DNA from: an uncultured Prevotella sp.
Lineage (GTDB): Bacteria > Bacteroidota > Bacteroidia > Bacteroidales > Bacteroidaceae
NCBI GenBank assembly: GCA_944320305.1
Contig: CALUGW010000040.1
Coordinates: 1-64,000, forward strand
Length of the DNA: 64,000 nt
Direction of reading: 5' to 3'
Within the stretch, counting starts at the first letter, position 1. Each line of letters starts with the position of its first letter. This document shows positions 35,576-45,907 of this stretch, in pieces. Under the pieces are notes generated by a model, which was not told where the DNA came from, ran no database searches, and saw only the letters and a list, made by a program, of their open reading frames with translations. The translations under genes and the position numbers were made by a program.

Positions 35576-36553
35576 TCAGTCACGGTAAATCCATGCAAAA
35601 ATCCTGTTGATCCATTTTACAGACACCCTGAACCACTTATACGTGCCGACAGGCTTGCCGCCAAACTGCAGAATAAAATCGCGGTAAGGATTCTTTTTGA
35701 ACGGCAGCCCCACATCCATAAACACAATATGGTCGAAATGGTGCTCATAAGCATACTTTATAACGCTCCACACGGTAAACGTGTCTGGATGCGACATTGC
35801 ATAAGTCTTGCGCAGCGATGCCGAATACCACAGATATGCGTTGTTTTCAGAGAACACACACATACTGCACCCGATTATCTTGCCCTTATATCTGGTCAGA
35901 AAAAGTCTGCCGCCGTCACCGTCCATAACCTGTCTGAAGAAATTAATATCCGGTATATATCTTTTAGGCTTCAGCCTGTTATGCCGCCTAAGCAATCTGA
36001 CAAATTCCTGCAGTCCGCCCTCGTCTTTAACGGTTTCGACACAGAGGCCCTTGGCACGCGCCTGCCCCAACCGCCGACGCGCCTTGTCACTCAGACGCTC
36101 TTCGGGCGGCCTGCTGTGCAGGGAATTCCTTACATTCTGCCAATGTATGGGGAAATAACCGTTCTCGCGGAAGCAACGGTAGCCATACATCTTCTCGGTT
36201 ATGCTACTGAATTCTATATAAAGCGCCTTGCTCTGCACGGTCTTGGTAAGTGCTGAAAGCATACGGTCGAACAGCATCTCCCGTGACAACGGGCCGTCGG
36301 CATACTCCCCCACCCCAATAACAATGCAATGGGTGTAAAGAAAAGGTGGGAAGAGCGATGTGCGGTAACGAATTGCGGCCAGCATATGAGCCACAACTTT
36401 GTTTTCTGAAGTGCACACAACAATCATATAAGGCGTTATACGCGGAGTATTCTCAAACATCCGGAAAAGCGCCTTGCCATGAAAAAAATCAACACATTCC
36501 ATTTCCGGAATGCAGTCATAGCTGTCGCAAACAACCGTGTGCAGACTTATCAT
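35576..36553 (-). CDS. GNAT/FemAB-like acyltransferase, unknown substrate
   Basis: A soluble protein of 325 residues resembling a double GNAT fold as in FemAB-like proteins. The first half carries LFPPFLYTHCIVIGVGEYAD and ALYIEFSSITEKMYGYRCFRENGYFPIHWQ split over residues 55-145. The second half has RRLGQARAKGL and the acyl-CoA-fold segment KIIGCSMCVFSENNAYLWYSAS. The end has VFMDVGLPFKKNPYRDFILQFGG. In Bacteroidetes such genes often sit near lipid or surface polymer functions, but the neighbours here do not show this. ATG 36553 (MISLHTVVCD) is chosen over an upstream open stretch rich in Cys that reads as non-coding. Confidence 0.8.
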   Translation of the reverse strand: MISLHTVVCDSYDCIPEMECVDFFHGKALFRMFENTPRITPYMIVVCTSENKVVAHMLAAIRYRTSLFPPFLYTHCIVIGVGEYADGPLSREMLFDRMLSALTKTVQSKALYIEFSSITEKMYGYRCFRENGYFPIHWQNVRNSLHSRPPEERLSDKARRRLGQARAKGLCVETVKDEGGLQEFVRLLRRHNRLKPKRYIPDINFFRQVMDGDGGRLFLTRYKGKIIGCSMCVFSENNAYLWYSASLRKTYAMSHPDTFTVWSVIKYAYEHHFDHIVFMDVGLPFKKNPYRDFILQFGGKPVGTYKWFRVSVKWINRIFAWIYRD

Positions 36554-36746
36554 ACCGCAAAAATAACAAATATATTCTAAAAAAGCAATCACACAAACCT
36601 TTTTCTGATTATAAGTCATTATCTTTGTAATAATTGCGGAGTCGCACTGACGGCAAAACATCCAACGCTATCAGCCAACGCCACAGTGTGTGCCCCCACA
36701 AGACAAACAAAAAAAACGAAACATAAAACCTCATATCTCAGACAAA

Positions 36747-37523
36747 ATGAAAATTGCACTGATAGGGGCAGGAAGACTGTCCGTAAACTTAGGCCGTGCG
36801 CTGCACGATGCCGGGCATGACATATTGCAGGTTTTCAGCAGGACAGAAAAGCCTGCCGCCACCCTTGCGGCGGCAGTCGGCGCGTCGCCCCTGACAGACA
36901 TTGAAAACCTGACAAAATCTGCCGACATATACATTGTGGCAGTCACTGATTCCGCCTTGGCTGACCTGATACCCAAAGCATGCAAAGGACGTGAACAAAA
37001 AATATTCCTGCACACAGCGGGGAGCATCCCGGCTGACGCATTCAAGGGTATGGCACTGCACTACGGCGTGCTGTATCCGCTACAGACTTTCAGCAAAGAA
37101 AGGTCTGTTGACTTCGGAAATATTCCGTGTCTGATTGAAGCCAACGATGAATACACATTGGGCACAACGTGGGATTTGGCATCGTCCATCAGCCAAGATG
37201 TAAGAGCCGTTAATTCCGAGCAGCGGAAATTCGTACACCTGGCGGCTGTCTTCGCCTGCAACTTCGTGAACCACTGCTACGCCCTTGCCGCCGACATAAT
37301 GGAGCAAAAGGGCCTGCCTTTCGAACTGCTGCTGCCGCTTATTGACGAGACGGCATCCAAAGTACACACCCTCCCACCGGCCACAGCCCAGACCGGCCCT
37401 GCTCTTAGATATGATGAAAATGTAATAAGGAGTCAAAGCAAACTGTTGGCAGGCAACCCATTTGCGAAAGACCTGTACGACAGAATGACTTTAAGTATCC
37501 ACAGAAAATTTGAAACACGATGA
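36747..37523 (+). CDS. Rossmann-like and DUF2520 domain protein
   Basis: A dehydrogenase-like protein of 258 residues. [20 protein letters not shown] is an NAD(P)-binding Rossmann start, and [14 protein letters not shown] begins the helical DUF2520 domain, which contains [13 protein letters not shown]. The family resembles ketopantoate or prephenate dehydrogenases, but no reaction is established. Its stop overlaps the kdsC-like start by 4 nt. ATG at 36747 is where the fold starts; the 19 codons before it are non-coding in character. Confidence 0.9.
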   Translation: MKIALIGAGRLSVNLGRALHDAGHDILQVFSRTEKPAATLAAAVGASPLTDIENLTKSADIYIVAVTDSALADLIPKACKGREQKIFLHTAGSIPADAFKGMALHYGVLYPLQTFSKERSVDFGNIPCLIEANDEYTLGTTWDLASSISQDVRAVNSEQRKFVHLAAVFACNFVNHCYALAADIMEQKGLPFELLLPLIDETASKVHTLPPATAQTGPALRYDENVIRSQSKLLAGNPFAKDLYDRMTLSIHRKFETR

Positions 37524-38038
37524 TCAATTATGACCTTACGAAAATCCGCGCCATAGTTTTCGATGTGGACGGAGTCCTGAGCAAAGACACAATACCTCTC
37601 CATCCAAGCGGAGAGCCAATGCGTACCGTCAACATTAAAGACGGCTATGCCATTCAGTTTGCAGTAAAAATGGGAATAAGAATAGCCATTATGACCGGCG
37701 GAAACACCGCAAGTGTGGTGAAAAGATACAAGCACCTCGGAGTTGAAGACATTTATATGGGCTGCTCGATAAAAATCGACACATACAAGAAATTCTGCGA
37801 CAAATACTATTTCTGCGACGAGCAGATTATGTATATGGGCGACGACATTCCCGACTATGAAGTCATGCAACGGTGCGGATGCCCCGTCTGCCCGGCCGAC
37901 TCCAGCCCGGACATTAAAGAAATCAGCAGATATGTAAGTACGAAAAACGGCGGTTGCGGCTGTGCGCGCGACGTTATAGAACAAGTGCTGCGGGCACAGG
38001 GCAAATGGCTGACATCCGAAAAGGCATTCGGGTGGTAA
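37520..38038 (+). CDS. kdsC: KDO-8-phosphate phosphatase (KdsC-like HAD)
   Basis: A C0-type HAD phosphatase of 172 residues without a cap. [12 protein letters not shown] carries Asp15 and Asp17, IMTGGNT is motif II, and [11 protein letters not shown] motif IV. Family members hydrolyse 3-deoxy-D-manno-octulosonate 8-phosphate in lipopolysaccharide synthesis as tetramers. It overlaps the DUF2520 gene by 4 nt and is followed after 53 bp by maf. Confidence 0.93.
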   Translation: MINYDLTKIRAIVFDVDGVLSKDTIPLHPSGEPMRTVNIKDGYAIQFAVKMGIRIAIMTGGNTASVVKRYKHLGVEDIYMGCSIKIDTYKKFCDKYYFCDEQIMYMGDDIPDYEVMQRCGCPVCPADSSPDIKEISRYVSTKNGGCGCARDVIEQVLRAQGKWLTSEKAFGW

Positions 38039-38091
38039 TTCCTTGTGAAAGTAAAAAAGAAAAACATTCGACTAATAACACAACAACTATT

Positions 38092-38673
38092 ATGCTTGAA
38101 AATCTTAAGCAATACAATATAATTCTGGCAAGCAACTCACCACGTAGGAAAGAATTGCTTGCTGGATTGGGCATAGACTTTGACATCAGGGTTCAGCCGG
38201 GCATAAAAGAACAATATCCCGAGGAACTCAGCGTGGAGAAAATACCTGCGTTTCTTGCAGCGCAAAAGGCCGAGGCAAACAAGCATAGCATGAATGACAA
38301 AGACCTGCTGATAACGGCCGACACCGTTGTGGTCTGCGATGGCAAGGCACTCGGAAAGCCCCAGAACGAGACAGACGCCGCCGCTATGCTGCAAACGCTT
38401 AGCGGCAAAACACACCAAGTCATAACTGGAGTGTGCTTGACAAGCCGTGAAAAACAAACGGTCTTTTCCGTGTCAACCGATGTTACGTTCAGAAGTCTCA
38501 CAAATGAAGAAATCAATTATTACATTTCAAAATTCAAGCCTTATGATAAAGCCGGGGCATACGGGATTCAGGAGTGGATTGGATACATCGGCGTTGAAAG
38601 TATATATGGCAGCTTCTTCAATGTCATGGGGCTGCCTGTCCAGCGATTGTACTGCGAACTGCAAAGATTTTAA
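38092..38673 (+). CDS. maf: Maf-type nucleotide pyrophosphatase
   Basis: A house-cleaning pyrophosphatase of 193 residues that hydrolyses non-canonical NTPs or dTTP/UTP. The signature ILASNSPRRKELLAGLGIDF is near the N-terminus. TADTVVVCDGKALGKP and the later DKAGAYGIQEWIG match the Maf active site. ATG 38092 (MLENLKQYN) is chosen because the longer frame overlaps kdsC. It probably belongs to the same operon. Confidence 0.95.
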   Translation: MLENLKQYNIILASNSPRRKELLAGLGIDFDIRVQPGIKEQYPEELSVEKIPAFLAAQKAEANKHSMNDKDLLITADTVVVCDGKALGKPQNETDAAAMLQTLSGKTHQVITGVCLTSREKQTVFSVSTDVTFRSLTNEEINYYISKFKPYDKAGAYGIQEWIGYIGVESIYGSFFNVMGLPVQRLYCELQRF

Positions 38674-38770
38674 CACTAAAATGTCTCCAATTCGCCCATA
38701 AGCACATGGGAATGAAATGCAAAATCATGGATTAAAAAACATAAAAAACAAGAATAAAAGCACAAAAATG

Positions 38771-38802
38771 TTTGGAAGTTCGAACAAATAGTATTACCTT
38801 TG
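38771..38802 (+). promoter_or_regulatory. Orphan promoter of a candidate small RNA
   Basis: TTTG (38771-38774), 20 bp, TACCTTTG (38795-38802). No coding region starts nearby; a terminator hairpin follows 46 bp later. Confidence 0.75.
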
Positions 38803-38808
38803 CAATCG

Positions 38809-38886
38809 ACAACTAGTAATTTTAATCTATATTTATCATTTTCCTACAAGCAATCTGACTGTGAAGTTCGATTGCTTTTCTTTTTT
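38809..38886 (+). ncRNA. Candidate small RNA, about 75-80 nt
   Basis: A full promoter is followed by about 40 nt of AU-rich sequence and a strong intrinsic terminator (38848-38886), with no start codon between. The region lies in the 376-bp gap between maf and phoH. The single-stranded 5' part contains CUAGUAAUUUUAAUC and UUAUCAUUUUCCUAC, which could be a pairing region. I do not recognise a known RNA family. The 38887-39013 remainder of the gap shows nothing further. Confidence 0.55.
38848..38886 (+). terminator. Intrinsic terminator of the candidate small RNA
   Basis: AAGCAATC (38848-38855) pairs with GATTGCTT (38870-38877), followed by TTCTTTTTT. Confidence 0.8.
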
Positions 38887-39049
38887 CACCATAACCGGAC
38901 AAGCGGATGCCGACATTCAGAAGAACACAACAAAAACACAGCCAATCATCTGTATATAAATAATTTATTTGTTCAAATATGCCGTTTTCTGACTTTATTT
39001 CATAAAATTTCCGTAATTTTGCAGATGTAAATTTTAATGAGCCAAACAA

Positions 39050-40030
39050 TTGACAGAAAAGCATATTGTACTTGAGGATATCGACCCCATCGTATTCTTC
39101 GGCGTGAACAATGCTCACTTGCAAATGATCAAGGCGCTTTTCCCGAAGTTAAGAATTGTCGGAAGGGACAATGTCATACGTGTTTTGGGTGACGAGGTGC
39201 AAATGGCAGCCTTTGAAGAAGCTGTCGAGACCATGCGCAAGCATGTTCTGAAATTCAATGCAATAAAGCCGGAAGACATTCTTGATATTGTCAACGGAAA
39301 GAAGACGCATGATGAAATACCGGAGGGAGTGCTAATTTACAACATTAGCGGAAGACCTGTCAAGGCAAGGAGTGAGAACCAGCAAAAACTGATTAACGCC
39401 TACAACAGCAACGATATGGTTTTTGCTGTCGGGCCTGCCGGAACAGGTAAAACATACCTCAGCATCGCACTTGCCGTCAAAGCGCTGAAAGAGAAGGCCA
39501 TAAAAAAAATCATACTCAGCCGCCCGGCTGTTGAGGCAGGTGAGAAGCTCGGTTTCCTGCCCGGAGACATGAAAGATAAAATAGACCCTTATCTCCAGCC
39601 GCTTTATGACGCACTTGAGGACATGCTGCCGGCCGTCAGACTTCAAGACCTGATGGACAAGCACGTGATACAAATTGCCCCGCTGGCTTTTATGCGCGGA
39701 AGAACCCTTAGCGACGCCGTGGTGATTCTTGATGAAGCCCAGAACACCACCCCAGCACAAATCCGTATGTTTCTCACGCGCATGGGCTGGAACTCCAAGA
39801 TGATCGTCACAGGAGACCTCACACAGGTGGATCTCCCACACAGCCAGAAAAGCGGACTGAAAGAAGCGATTGAGATTCTCACAGGAATCGAAGGGATAGA
39901 AGTGGTGAACTTCAATAGAAAAGACATCGTACGCCATAAACTTGTCACAAGGATTGTCAATGCATACGAGGCCTTTGACAAAGCAAAAAAATCCGAACTA
40001 AATATAAACAGCAATGAAAGCATTAACTAA
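39050..40030 (+). CDS. phoH: PhoH family ATPase
   Basis: A P-loop ATPase of 326 residues, related to superfamily I helicases and often linked to RNA metabolism. Walker [11 protein letters not shown] is at 128-137 and Walker [15 protein letters not shown] at 224-237. The only fitting start is TTG at 39050 ([13 protein letters not shown]): an in-frame stop lies 9 bp upstream, and the nearby ATG at 39037 is in another frame and stops after 12 codons. A -7-like TAATTTTG is at 39014-39021. It overlaps purC by 17 nt and leads a seven-gene cluster. Confidence 0.93.
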   Translation: MTEKHIVLEDIDPIVFFGVNNAHLQMIKALFPKLRIVGRDNVIRVLGDEVQMAAFEEAVETMRKHVLKFNAIKPEDILDIVNGKKTHDEIPEGVLIYNISGRPVKARSENQQKLINAYNSNDMVFAVGPAGTGKTYLSIALAVKALKEKAIKKIILSRPAVEAGEKLGFLPGDMKDKIDPYLQPLYDALEDMLPAVRLQDLMDKHVIQIAPLAFMRGRTLSDAVVILDEAQNTTPAQIRMFLTRMGWNSKMIVTGDLTQVDLPHSQKSGLKEAIEILTGIEGIEVVNFNRKDIVRHKLVTRIVNAYEAFDKAKKSELNINSNESIN

Positions 40031-40961
40031 CACAGATTTCCATTTTGAGGGTCAGAAGAGCGTTTATCACGGCAAAGTCCGCGATGTTTACAACATCAAT
40101 GACGACCTTCTCGTGATGGTTGCAACAGACAGAATTTCCGCTTTTGACGTTGTTCTGCCCAAAGGCATCCCGTTCAAAGGGCAAGTGCTCAACCAAATTG
40201 CATCAAAATTCCTCGATGCCACCAATGACATCTGCCCGAACTGGAAGCTCGCGACACCAGACCCAATGGTGACAGTTGGATTGAAATGCGAAGGATTCCG
40301 CGTTGAGATGATCATCCGCTCAATACTCACAGGTTCTGCATGGCGCGAATACAAAAACGGATGCCGCGAACTGTGCGGCGTCAGGCTGCCGGAAGGCATG
40401 AAAGAGAACCAGCGGTTCCCCGAGCCAATAATCACACCGACCACCAAAGCAGATGAAGGTCACGACATGAACATCTCGAAAGAAGAAATAATCAGGCAGG
40501 GCATCATGTCAGAGGAAGACTACAACATAGTCGAGAACTACACGAGAAAGCTTTTCAGCCGTGGCCAGGAAATTGCAGCCAAGCAGGGTCTCATCCTCGT
40601 CGACACAAAATATGAGTTCGGCAAACGCGACGGAAAGATATATCTCATTGACGAAATTCACACGCCTGACTCAAGCCGCTACTTCTACGCCGACGGCTAT
40701 GAAGAGAAGTTCAAGAATGGCGAGCCGCAGCGCCAGCTCTCGAAAGAGTTCGTGCGCCAATGGCTTATCGAGCACAACTTCATGAACGAGCCTGGACAGC
40801 AGATGCCGGAAATAACAGACGAATACGCCGAGAGCGTGAGCGAGAGATACATCGAACTGTATGAGCACATTACCGGCGAAAAATTCGACAAGGCAGCAGA
40901 AGAGGGCGACATCGCCTCAAGAATAGAGAAGAACGTTTCGGCTTATCTCAAAACAAGGTGA
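40014..40961 (+). CDS. purC: Phosphoribosylaminoimidazole-succinocarboxamide synthase
   Basis: SAICAR synthase, 315 residues, the longer form common in Bacteroidetes. It ligates aspartate to CAIR in purine synthesis. [21 protein letters not shown] is split by the ATP-binding loop at residues 21-41, with [18 protein letters not shown] after it. [20 protein letters not shown] and DSSRYF form the metal and substrate site. The start codon lies inside the end of phoH. Confidence 0.96.
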   Translation: MKALTNTDFHFEGQKSVYHGKVRDVYNINDDLLVMVATDRISAFDVVLPKGIPFKGQVLNQIASKFLDATNDICPNWKLATPDPMVTVGLKCEGFRVEMIIRSILTGSAWREYKNGCRELCGVRLPEGMKENQRFPEPIITPTTKADEGHDMNISKEEIIRQGIMSEEDYNIVENYTRKLFSRGQEIAAKQGLILVDTKYEFGKRDGKIYLIDEIHTPDSSRYFYADGYEEKFKNGEPQRQLSKEFVRQWLIEHNFMNEPGQQMPEITDEYAESVSERYIELYEHITGEKFDKAAEEGDIASRIEKNVSAYLKTR

Positions 40962-41007
40962 GCGCCGAAGCGCAAAAGACATTGTTTCCATCTATTAAAT
41001 AAGGAGA

Positions 41008-41742
41008 ATGTTTAAGCAAGAGGGAATCAAGCCTTACAGCGAGAATGGTGACAAGGGCATACAGGTTGAGCAAATGTTTGACCAGATTGCCCACTCATAC
41101 GACAAGCTCAACCACAGGCTTTCCTTTGACATTGACAAGAGCTGGAGGCGCAAGGCAATAAAGCGACTTGCGCCTTTCAGCCCTCAAACCATACTGGATG
41201 TTGCCACCGGCACAGCCGATTTTGCCATCCTTGCGGCCAAAACGCTTAATCCGAAACAGCTCATCGGCATCGACATCAGCGAGGGAATGATAGACATAGG
41301 GCGAAAGAAAATACAGAAAGAGAAGCTTGAAGACATCATATCGCTCCAAAACGGAGACTGTATGCAGCTCCCGTTTGAAGCCAACAAGTTCGACGCTGTG
41401 ACTGCGGCATTCGGTATCCGCAATTTCAAGGATTTGAAACGCGGGCTTAAAGAAATGCAAAGAGTATTGAAACCGGGAGGGCATCTGTGTGTCATCGAAC
41501 TGACAACGCCTACCAGGTTTCCGATGAAACAACTCTTCGGCATCTATTCCCACACCATTCTCCCACTTTATGGGGCATTGATTTCAAAAGACAACAAGGC
41601 CTACAGCTATCTCACAGCAACCATTGAGGCATTTCCACAAGGAGAGGCCATGATGGAAATATTGAAGTCAACAGGTTTCTCAGAGGCGCATTTCAGAAGA
41701 CTGACGTTTGGAATCTGCACAATGTATTTTGCAAAAAAATAA
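41008..41742 (+). CDS. menG: Demethylmenaquinone methyltransferase
   Basis: A class I SAM-dependent methyltransferase of the UbiE/MenG family, 244 residues, performing the last step of menaquinone synthesis. [20 protein letters not shown] is the UbiE N-terminal signature. [12 protein letters not shown] near 64-75 binds SAM, and [10 protein letters not shown] and [14 protein letters not shown] are further family motifs. With no ubiquinone expected in an anaerobe, the menaquinone role is preferred. menA lies elsewhere in the window (17870). Confidence 0.95.
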   Translation: MFKQEGIKPYSENGDKGIQVEQMFDQIAHSYDKLNHRLSFDIDKSWRRKAIKRLAPFSPQTILDVATGTADFAILAAKTLNPKQLIGIDISEGMIDIGRKKIQKEKLEDIISLQNGDCMQLPFEANKFDAVTAAFGIRNFKDLKRGLKEMQRVLKPGGHLCVIELTTPTRFPMKQLFGIYSHTILPLYGALISKDNKAYSYLTATIEAFPQGEAMMEILKSTGFSEAHFRRLTFGICTMYFAKK

Positions 41743-41757
41743 AACAAAAAACAAATC

Positions 41758-42504
41758 ATGGAAAAATACGGACTGATTGGCTATCCGCTCGAACATTCTT
41801 TCTCCATCAGTTATTTCAACCAGAAATTTACTGACGAAAACATCAACGCAGTGTATGAGAATTTTGAAATCCCGACAATAGACCTTCTGCCTGAAGTTCT
41901 TGACTCAAATCCAGACCTGCGAGGCTTCAACGTTACAATTCCTTATAAACAGAAAGTCATACCATTCTTAGACTCAATCAGTCCTGAAGCAAGGGCCATT
42001 GGTGCTGTAAACGTTGTCAAAGTGGAAAGAGACGGAACAAGAATTATCTTGAAGGGATACAATTCTGACGTCATCGGCTTTACCAAAAGTATTGAGCCAA
42101 TGCTCGACAACAGTCATACGAAAGCTCTGATATTGGGCACAGGAGGCGCCTCAAGAGCCATTGATTACGGACTCAAGTCTCTCGGGCTTGAGACAGTATT
42201 TGTCAGCAGATACCAGCGGCCGGGCACCATTCAATACGAAAACATCACACCAGATGTGATCAAAGAATACAATGTAATTGTCAACTGCACGCCATGCGGA
42301 ATGTATCCTCACTCTGACGAATGCCCCGACCTGCCTTACGAGGCAATGGACCAACATACCATCCTGTATGACCTGATATACAACCCGGACACAACGCTGT
42401 TCATGCAGAAAGGCGCCGAACACGGCGCAAGCACAAAAAACGGTCTTGAAATGCTGCTTCTGCAGGCATTCGCAAGCTGGGAATTCTGGAACAAGGACAA
42501 CTGA
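41758..42504 (+). CDS. aroE: Shikimate dehydrogenase
   Basis: A shikimate dehydrogenase of 248 residues that reduces 3-dehydroshikimate with NADPH. YPLEHSFSISYFNQKF holds the substrate-binding serines, GFNVTIPYKQKVIPFLD the catalytic Lys, and LGTGGASRAIDYGLK the NADPH loop. Slightly shorter than E. coli AroE, as usual in Bacteroidetes. It starts 15 bp after menG. Confidence 0.95.
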   Translation: MEKYGLIGYPLEHSFSISYFNQKFTDENINAVYENFEIPTIDLLPEVLDSNPDLRGFNVTIPYKQKVIPFLDSISPEARAIGAVNVVKVERDGTRIILKGYNSDVIGFTKSIEPMLDNSHTKALILGTGGASRAIDYGLKSLGLETVFVSRYQRPGTIQYENITPDVIKEYNVIVNCTPCGMYPHSDECPDLPYEAMDQHTILYDLIYNPDTTLFMQKGAEHGASTKNGLEMLLLQAFASWEFWNKDN

Positions 42505-42559
42505 CCCACCCACACCGACAGGCAATTCTACAAATCATCAACAATAGCACACGACAGAA

Positions 42560-43729
42560 ATGGACAACAGCAATCGTTATATGATGCGCGGTGTCAGCGC
42601 AGCAAAAGAAGATGTTCACAACGCCATCAAGAACATCGACAAAGGCATTTTCCCGCAGGCTTTCTGCAAGATAATACCTGACATTCTGGGCGGAGACCCG
42701 GAATACTGCAACATCATGCACGCTGACGGAGCCGGCACAAAATCATCACTGGCATATATTTATTGGAAAGAGACCGGAGATTTGAATGTATGGAAAGGCA
42801 TCGCACAGGATGCGTTGATAATGAATACAGACGACCTCCTTTGTGTAGGCGCGGTAGACAACATCCTTGTGTCAAGCACCATCGGAAGAAACAAGATGCT
42901 TGTGCCCGGAGAGGTCATATCTGCCATAATAAATGGAACAGACGAGCTTCTGAGCCAGATGCGCGAGCTTGGCATCGGCATTTATGCCACCGGTGGCGAG
43001 ACTGCTGATGTAGGCGACCTGGTGCGCACAATTATTGTCGATTCCACAGTTACTTGCCGCATGAAAAGAAGTGATGTGATTGACAATGCAAACATCCGCC
43101 CCGGCGACGTGATTGTAGGTCTTGCGTCATTCGGACAGGCCACATACGAGAACCAATACAACGGCGGCATGGGCAGCAACGGACTCACCAGCGCACGGCA
43201 TGACGTATTTGCAAAATACATTGCAGAAAAATACCCGGAAAGTTACGACCATGCAGTTCCTGACGAACTCGTATACAGCGGGCACTACCATCTTGACCAA
43301 GCCGTTCCAGACACAGGTCTCAACGCCGGCCAGCTGGTCCTGTCCCCCACCAGAACATACGCCCCTGTCATAAAAAAGATTCTTGACTCACACCGTTCCG
43401 ACATTCACGGTATGGTACACTGCACCGGTGGAGCACAGACAAAGGTGCTGCATTTCGTCGGAGACAACTGCAAAGTGGTCAAAGACAATATGTTCAGCGT
43501 TCCACCGTTGTTCAGAATAATCCGCGAGGAAAGCGGAACCGACTGGAAAGAAATGTACAAAGTGTTCAACATGGGGCACAGAATGGAGATTTATGTCAGC
43601 GAGGAAACGGCTCCAAGCATCATTGAAATAAGCAAGAGCTTCAACATTGACGCTCAAGTCATCGGCCATATTGAGGAGGGACCGAGAAGCCTGACCATCA
43701 ACAGTGAGTTCGGAACTTTTGAATATTGA
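42560..43729 (+). CDS. purM: Phosphoribosylformylglycinamidine cyclo-ligase (AIR synthase)
   Basis: A PurM-family enzyme of 389 residues. HADGAGTKSSLAYIYWKETG corresponds to the DGVGTK ATP motif, and YATGGETADVGDLVRTI to the GGETA motif. It catalyses ATP-dependent ring closure to AIR in purine synthesis. The chain is longer than E. coli PurM (about 345), matching the Bacteroidetes form with C-terminal extension. Its stop overlaps the TTG codon upstream of prfA. Confidence 0.93.
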   Translation: MDNSNRYMMRGVSAAKEDVHNAIKNIDKGIFPQAFCKIIPDILGGDPEYCNIMHADGAGTKSSLAYIYWKETGDLNVWKGIAQDALIMNTDDLLCVGAVDNILVSSTIGRNKMLVPGEVISAIINGTDELLSQMRELGIGIYATGGETADVGDLVRTIIVDSTVTCRMKRSDVIDNANIRPGDVIVGLASFGQATYENQYNGGMGSNGLTSARHDVFAKYIAEKYPESYDHAVPDELVYSGHYHLDQAVPDTGLNAGQLVLSPTRTYAPVIKKILDSHRSDIHGMVHCTGGAQTKVLHFVGDNCKVVKDNMFSVPPLFRIIREESGTDWKEMYKVFNMGHRMEIYVSEETAPSIIEISKSFNIDAQVIGHIEEGPRSLTINSEFGTFEY

Positions 43730-43734
43730 CAATT

Positions 43735-44847
43735 ATGGCAGAAGACAGCAGCTTGCTCGAAAAACTTGACGGACTTGTCAGCCGGTACGAAGAAATATCG
43801 ACTCTCATCACCGATCCCGAAGTCATTGCAGACCAGGAACGCTACGTAAAGCTGACAAGGGAGTACAAGGATCTTGACGACATTATGAACGCAAGAAAGA
43901 GGTACACCGCCTGTCTAAACTCCATCGCTGAGGCTAAAGACATCATTGCCAATGAGAGCGACCCGGAAATGAAAGAAATGGCACGCGAGGAACTTTCTGA
44001 GAATGAAAATCTGCGCCCTAAAATTGAAGAAGAAATAAAGTTCGCACTGATACCGAAAGATCCTGAAGACGCAAAAAATGTGCAAATGGAAATCAGGGCC
44101 GGCACCGGCGGCGACGAGGCTGCCCTGTTCGCCGGCGACCTGTTCCAGATGTATAAGAAATTCTGCGACTCTAAGGGCTGGACGATGTCCGTTACCAGTG
44201 CCAGCGAGGGAAGCGTCGGCGGTTTCAAGGAAATAGACTTCGCCGTTAGCGGCGACAATGTCTACGGCACATTAAAATATGAGTCAGGGGTTCACCGTGT
44301 GCAGCGCGTACCTGCAACAGAGACCCAGGGCCGAATGCACACCAGCGCTGCCACTGTGGCCGTATTGCCAGAGGCTGACAAGTTTGAAGTGAACATAAAC
44401 GAAGGCGACATTAAGTGGGACACATTCAGAAGCTCCGGTGCAGGCGGCCAGAACGTCAATAAGGTCGAGTCTGGCGTGCGCCTCCGCTACCCTTGGAAAA
44501 ACCCGAACACCGGAGAAACGGAAGAAATACTGATAGAATGTACAGAAACCAGAGACCAGCCGAAAAACAAGGAACGGGCACTGTCGCGCCTGCGGACATT
44601 CATTTACGACCGCGAACATAAAAAGTATATTGACGACATCGCAAGCCGCCGCAAGACACTTGTATCGACAGGCGACAGAAGCGCGAAAATCAGGACGTAC
44701 AACTTTCCCCAAGGGCGAGTGACAGACCACCGGATCGGCTTCACCACCCACGATTTGCAAGGCTTCCTCGGCGGAGACATCCAGAGCATGATTGACGCGC
44801 TGACCGTTGCCGAAAACACTGAAAGAATGAAAGAAAGTGAATTATAA
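43735..44847 (+). CDS. prfA: Peptide chain release factor 1
   Basis: A release factor of 370 residues that reads UAA and UAG. The GGQ motif, which triggers peptide release, is at 237-239 within SSGAGGQNVNKVES. The domain order (N-terminal coiled coil, PCRF domain with IRAGTGGDEAALF, RF-1 domain) and length are normal. ATG at 43735 is chosen; an in-frame TTG nine bases earlier overlaps purM. Confidence 0.96.
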   Translation: MAEDSSLLEKLDGLVSRYEEISTLITDPEVIADQERYVKLTREYKDLDDIMNARKRYTACLNSIAEAKDIIANESDPEMKEMAREELSENENLRPKIEEEIKFALIPKDPEDAKNVQMEIRAGTGGDEAALFAGDLFQMYKKFCDSKGWTMSVTSASEGSVGGFKEIDFAVSGDNVYGTLKYESGVHRVQRVPATETQGRMHTSAATVAVLPEADKFEVNINEGDIKWDTFRSSGAGGQNVNKVESGVRLRYPWKNPNTGETEEILIECTETRDQPKNKERALSRLRTFIYDREHKKYIDDIASRRKTLVSTGDRSAKIRTYNFPQGRVTDHRIGFTTHDLQGFLGGDIQSMIDALTVAENTERMKESEL

Positions 44848-44868
44848 CAGATAAAAGAATATTAGAAG

Positions 44869-45690
44869 ATGAACAGACAAGAACTGAGAGAACATATTTT
44901 CGACAAGAAGTCATTTCTTTGTGTCGGCCTGGATACTGACACGAAAAAAATCCCTCCTCACCTGCTTGGCACAGAGGAGCCTATATTCGAATTCAACAAA
45001 AGCATCATCGACGCCACCGCTCCTTTCTGCGTCGCCTATAAACCCAATCTCGCATTCTACGAAGCCGCAGGCTTGAAAGGCATGGCTGCTTTTGAAAAAA
45101 CAGTCGCTTATCTGAAAGACAATTATCCCCGCCATTTTATCATTGCCGACGCCAAACGAGGAGACATCGGAAACACATCGGCCATGTATGCACGCACGTT
45201 CTTCGACGAGTATGGAGTCGATGCGCTGACAGTCGCACCATATATGGGCGAAGACAGTGTAACACCGTTCCTCGAATATTCCGGCAAATGGGTCATACTG
45301 CTTGCCCTTACAAGCAACAAGGGGTCGCTTGACTTCCAGCTGACCACAGACGGAAACGGAGAGAGACTGTTTGAAAAAGTGCTGAAAAAGTCGCAGGAAT
45401 GGGGAACTGCCGACAACATGATGTATGTTGTCGGCGCCACACGCGGCCGTATGTTTGAAGACATCAGAAAAGTTGCACCCGACCATTTCCTGCTCGTGCC
45501 TGGCGTTGGAGCACAGGGGGGCAGTCTTCAGGAGGTCTGCAAGTATGGCATGAACAAGGATTGCGGCCTCATCGTCAATTCGTCACGTGGAATTATATAT
45601 GCCAGCAGCGGTGAGGACTTTGCTACTGTTGCGGCAGAGAAAGCAAGCGACTTGCAACGCGAAATGGCTGCAGAGCTCGCCCAACTCTGA
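44869..45690 (+). CDS. pyrF: Orotidine 5'-phosphate decarboxylase, type 2
   Basis: OMP decarboxylase, 273 residues, the long type-2 form. [17 protein letters not shown] begins the barrel, and [15 protein letters not shown] holds the catalytic Asp-Lys-Asp array. VPGVGAQGG is the phosphate site. It makes UMP in pyrimidine synthesis. It ends the phoH-purC-menG-aroE-purM-prfA-pyrF cluster; a terminator hairpin follows 36 bp later. Confidence 0.96.
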   Translation: MNRQELREHIFDKKSFLCVGLDTDTKKIPPHLLGTEEPIFEFNKSIIDATAPFCVAYKPNLAFYEAAGLKGMAAFEKTVAYLKDNYPRHFIIADAKRGDIGNTSAMYARTFFDEYGVDALTVAPYMGEDSVTPFLEYSGKWVILLALTSNKGSLDFQLTTDGNGERLFEKVLKKSQEWGTADNMMYVVGATRGRMFEDIRKVAPDHFLLVPGVGAQGGSLQEVCKYGMNKDCGLIVNSSRGIIYASSGEDFATVAAEKASDLQREMAAELAQL

Positions 45691-45726
45691 TTTAGCCCGA
45701 AAGCGGGAAACTGAAAACACATTCAT

Positions 45727-45771
45727 AGAGAGCCGTGCCGGATTCTTCATACAGTCCGTGCACGGCTCTCT
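45727..45771. terminator. Terminator between pyrF and lrgB
   Basis: AGAGAGCCGTGC (45727-45738) pairs with GCACGGCTCTCT (45760-45771), a perfect 12-bp stem in the convergent gap. Confidence 0.8.
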
Positions 45772-45907
45772 CTCGTATCAAGAGGAACTCAAGATGCAGC
45801 CGTAAGGCTCAGCAATGGTGTGTGCGAAACTGTTCACGGCACAGGCTCCAAATCAGAAAGCACATAAAACAACCATTATGCGCAACCCGTCAAGTCAGGC
45901 CGGGAAT

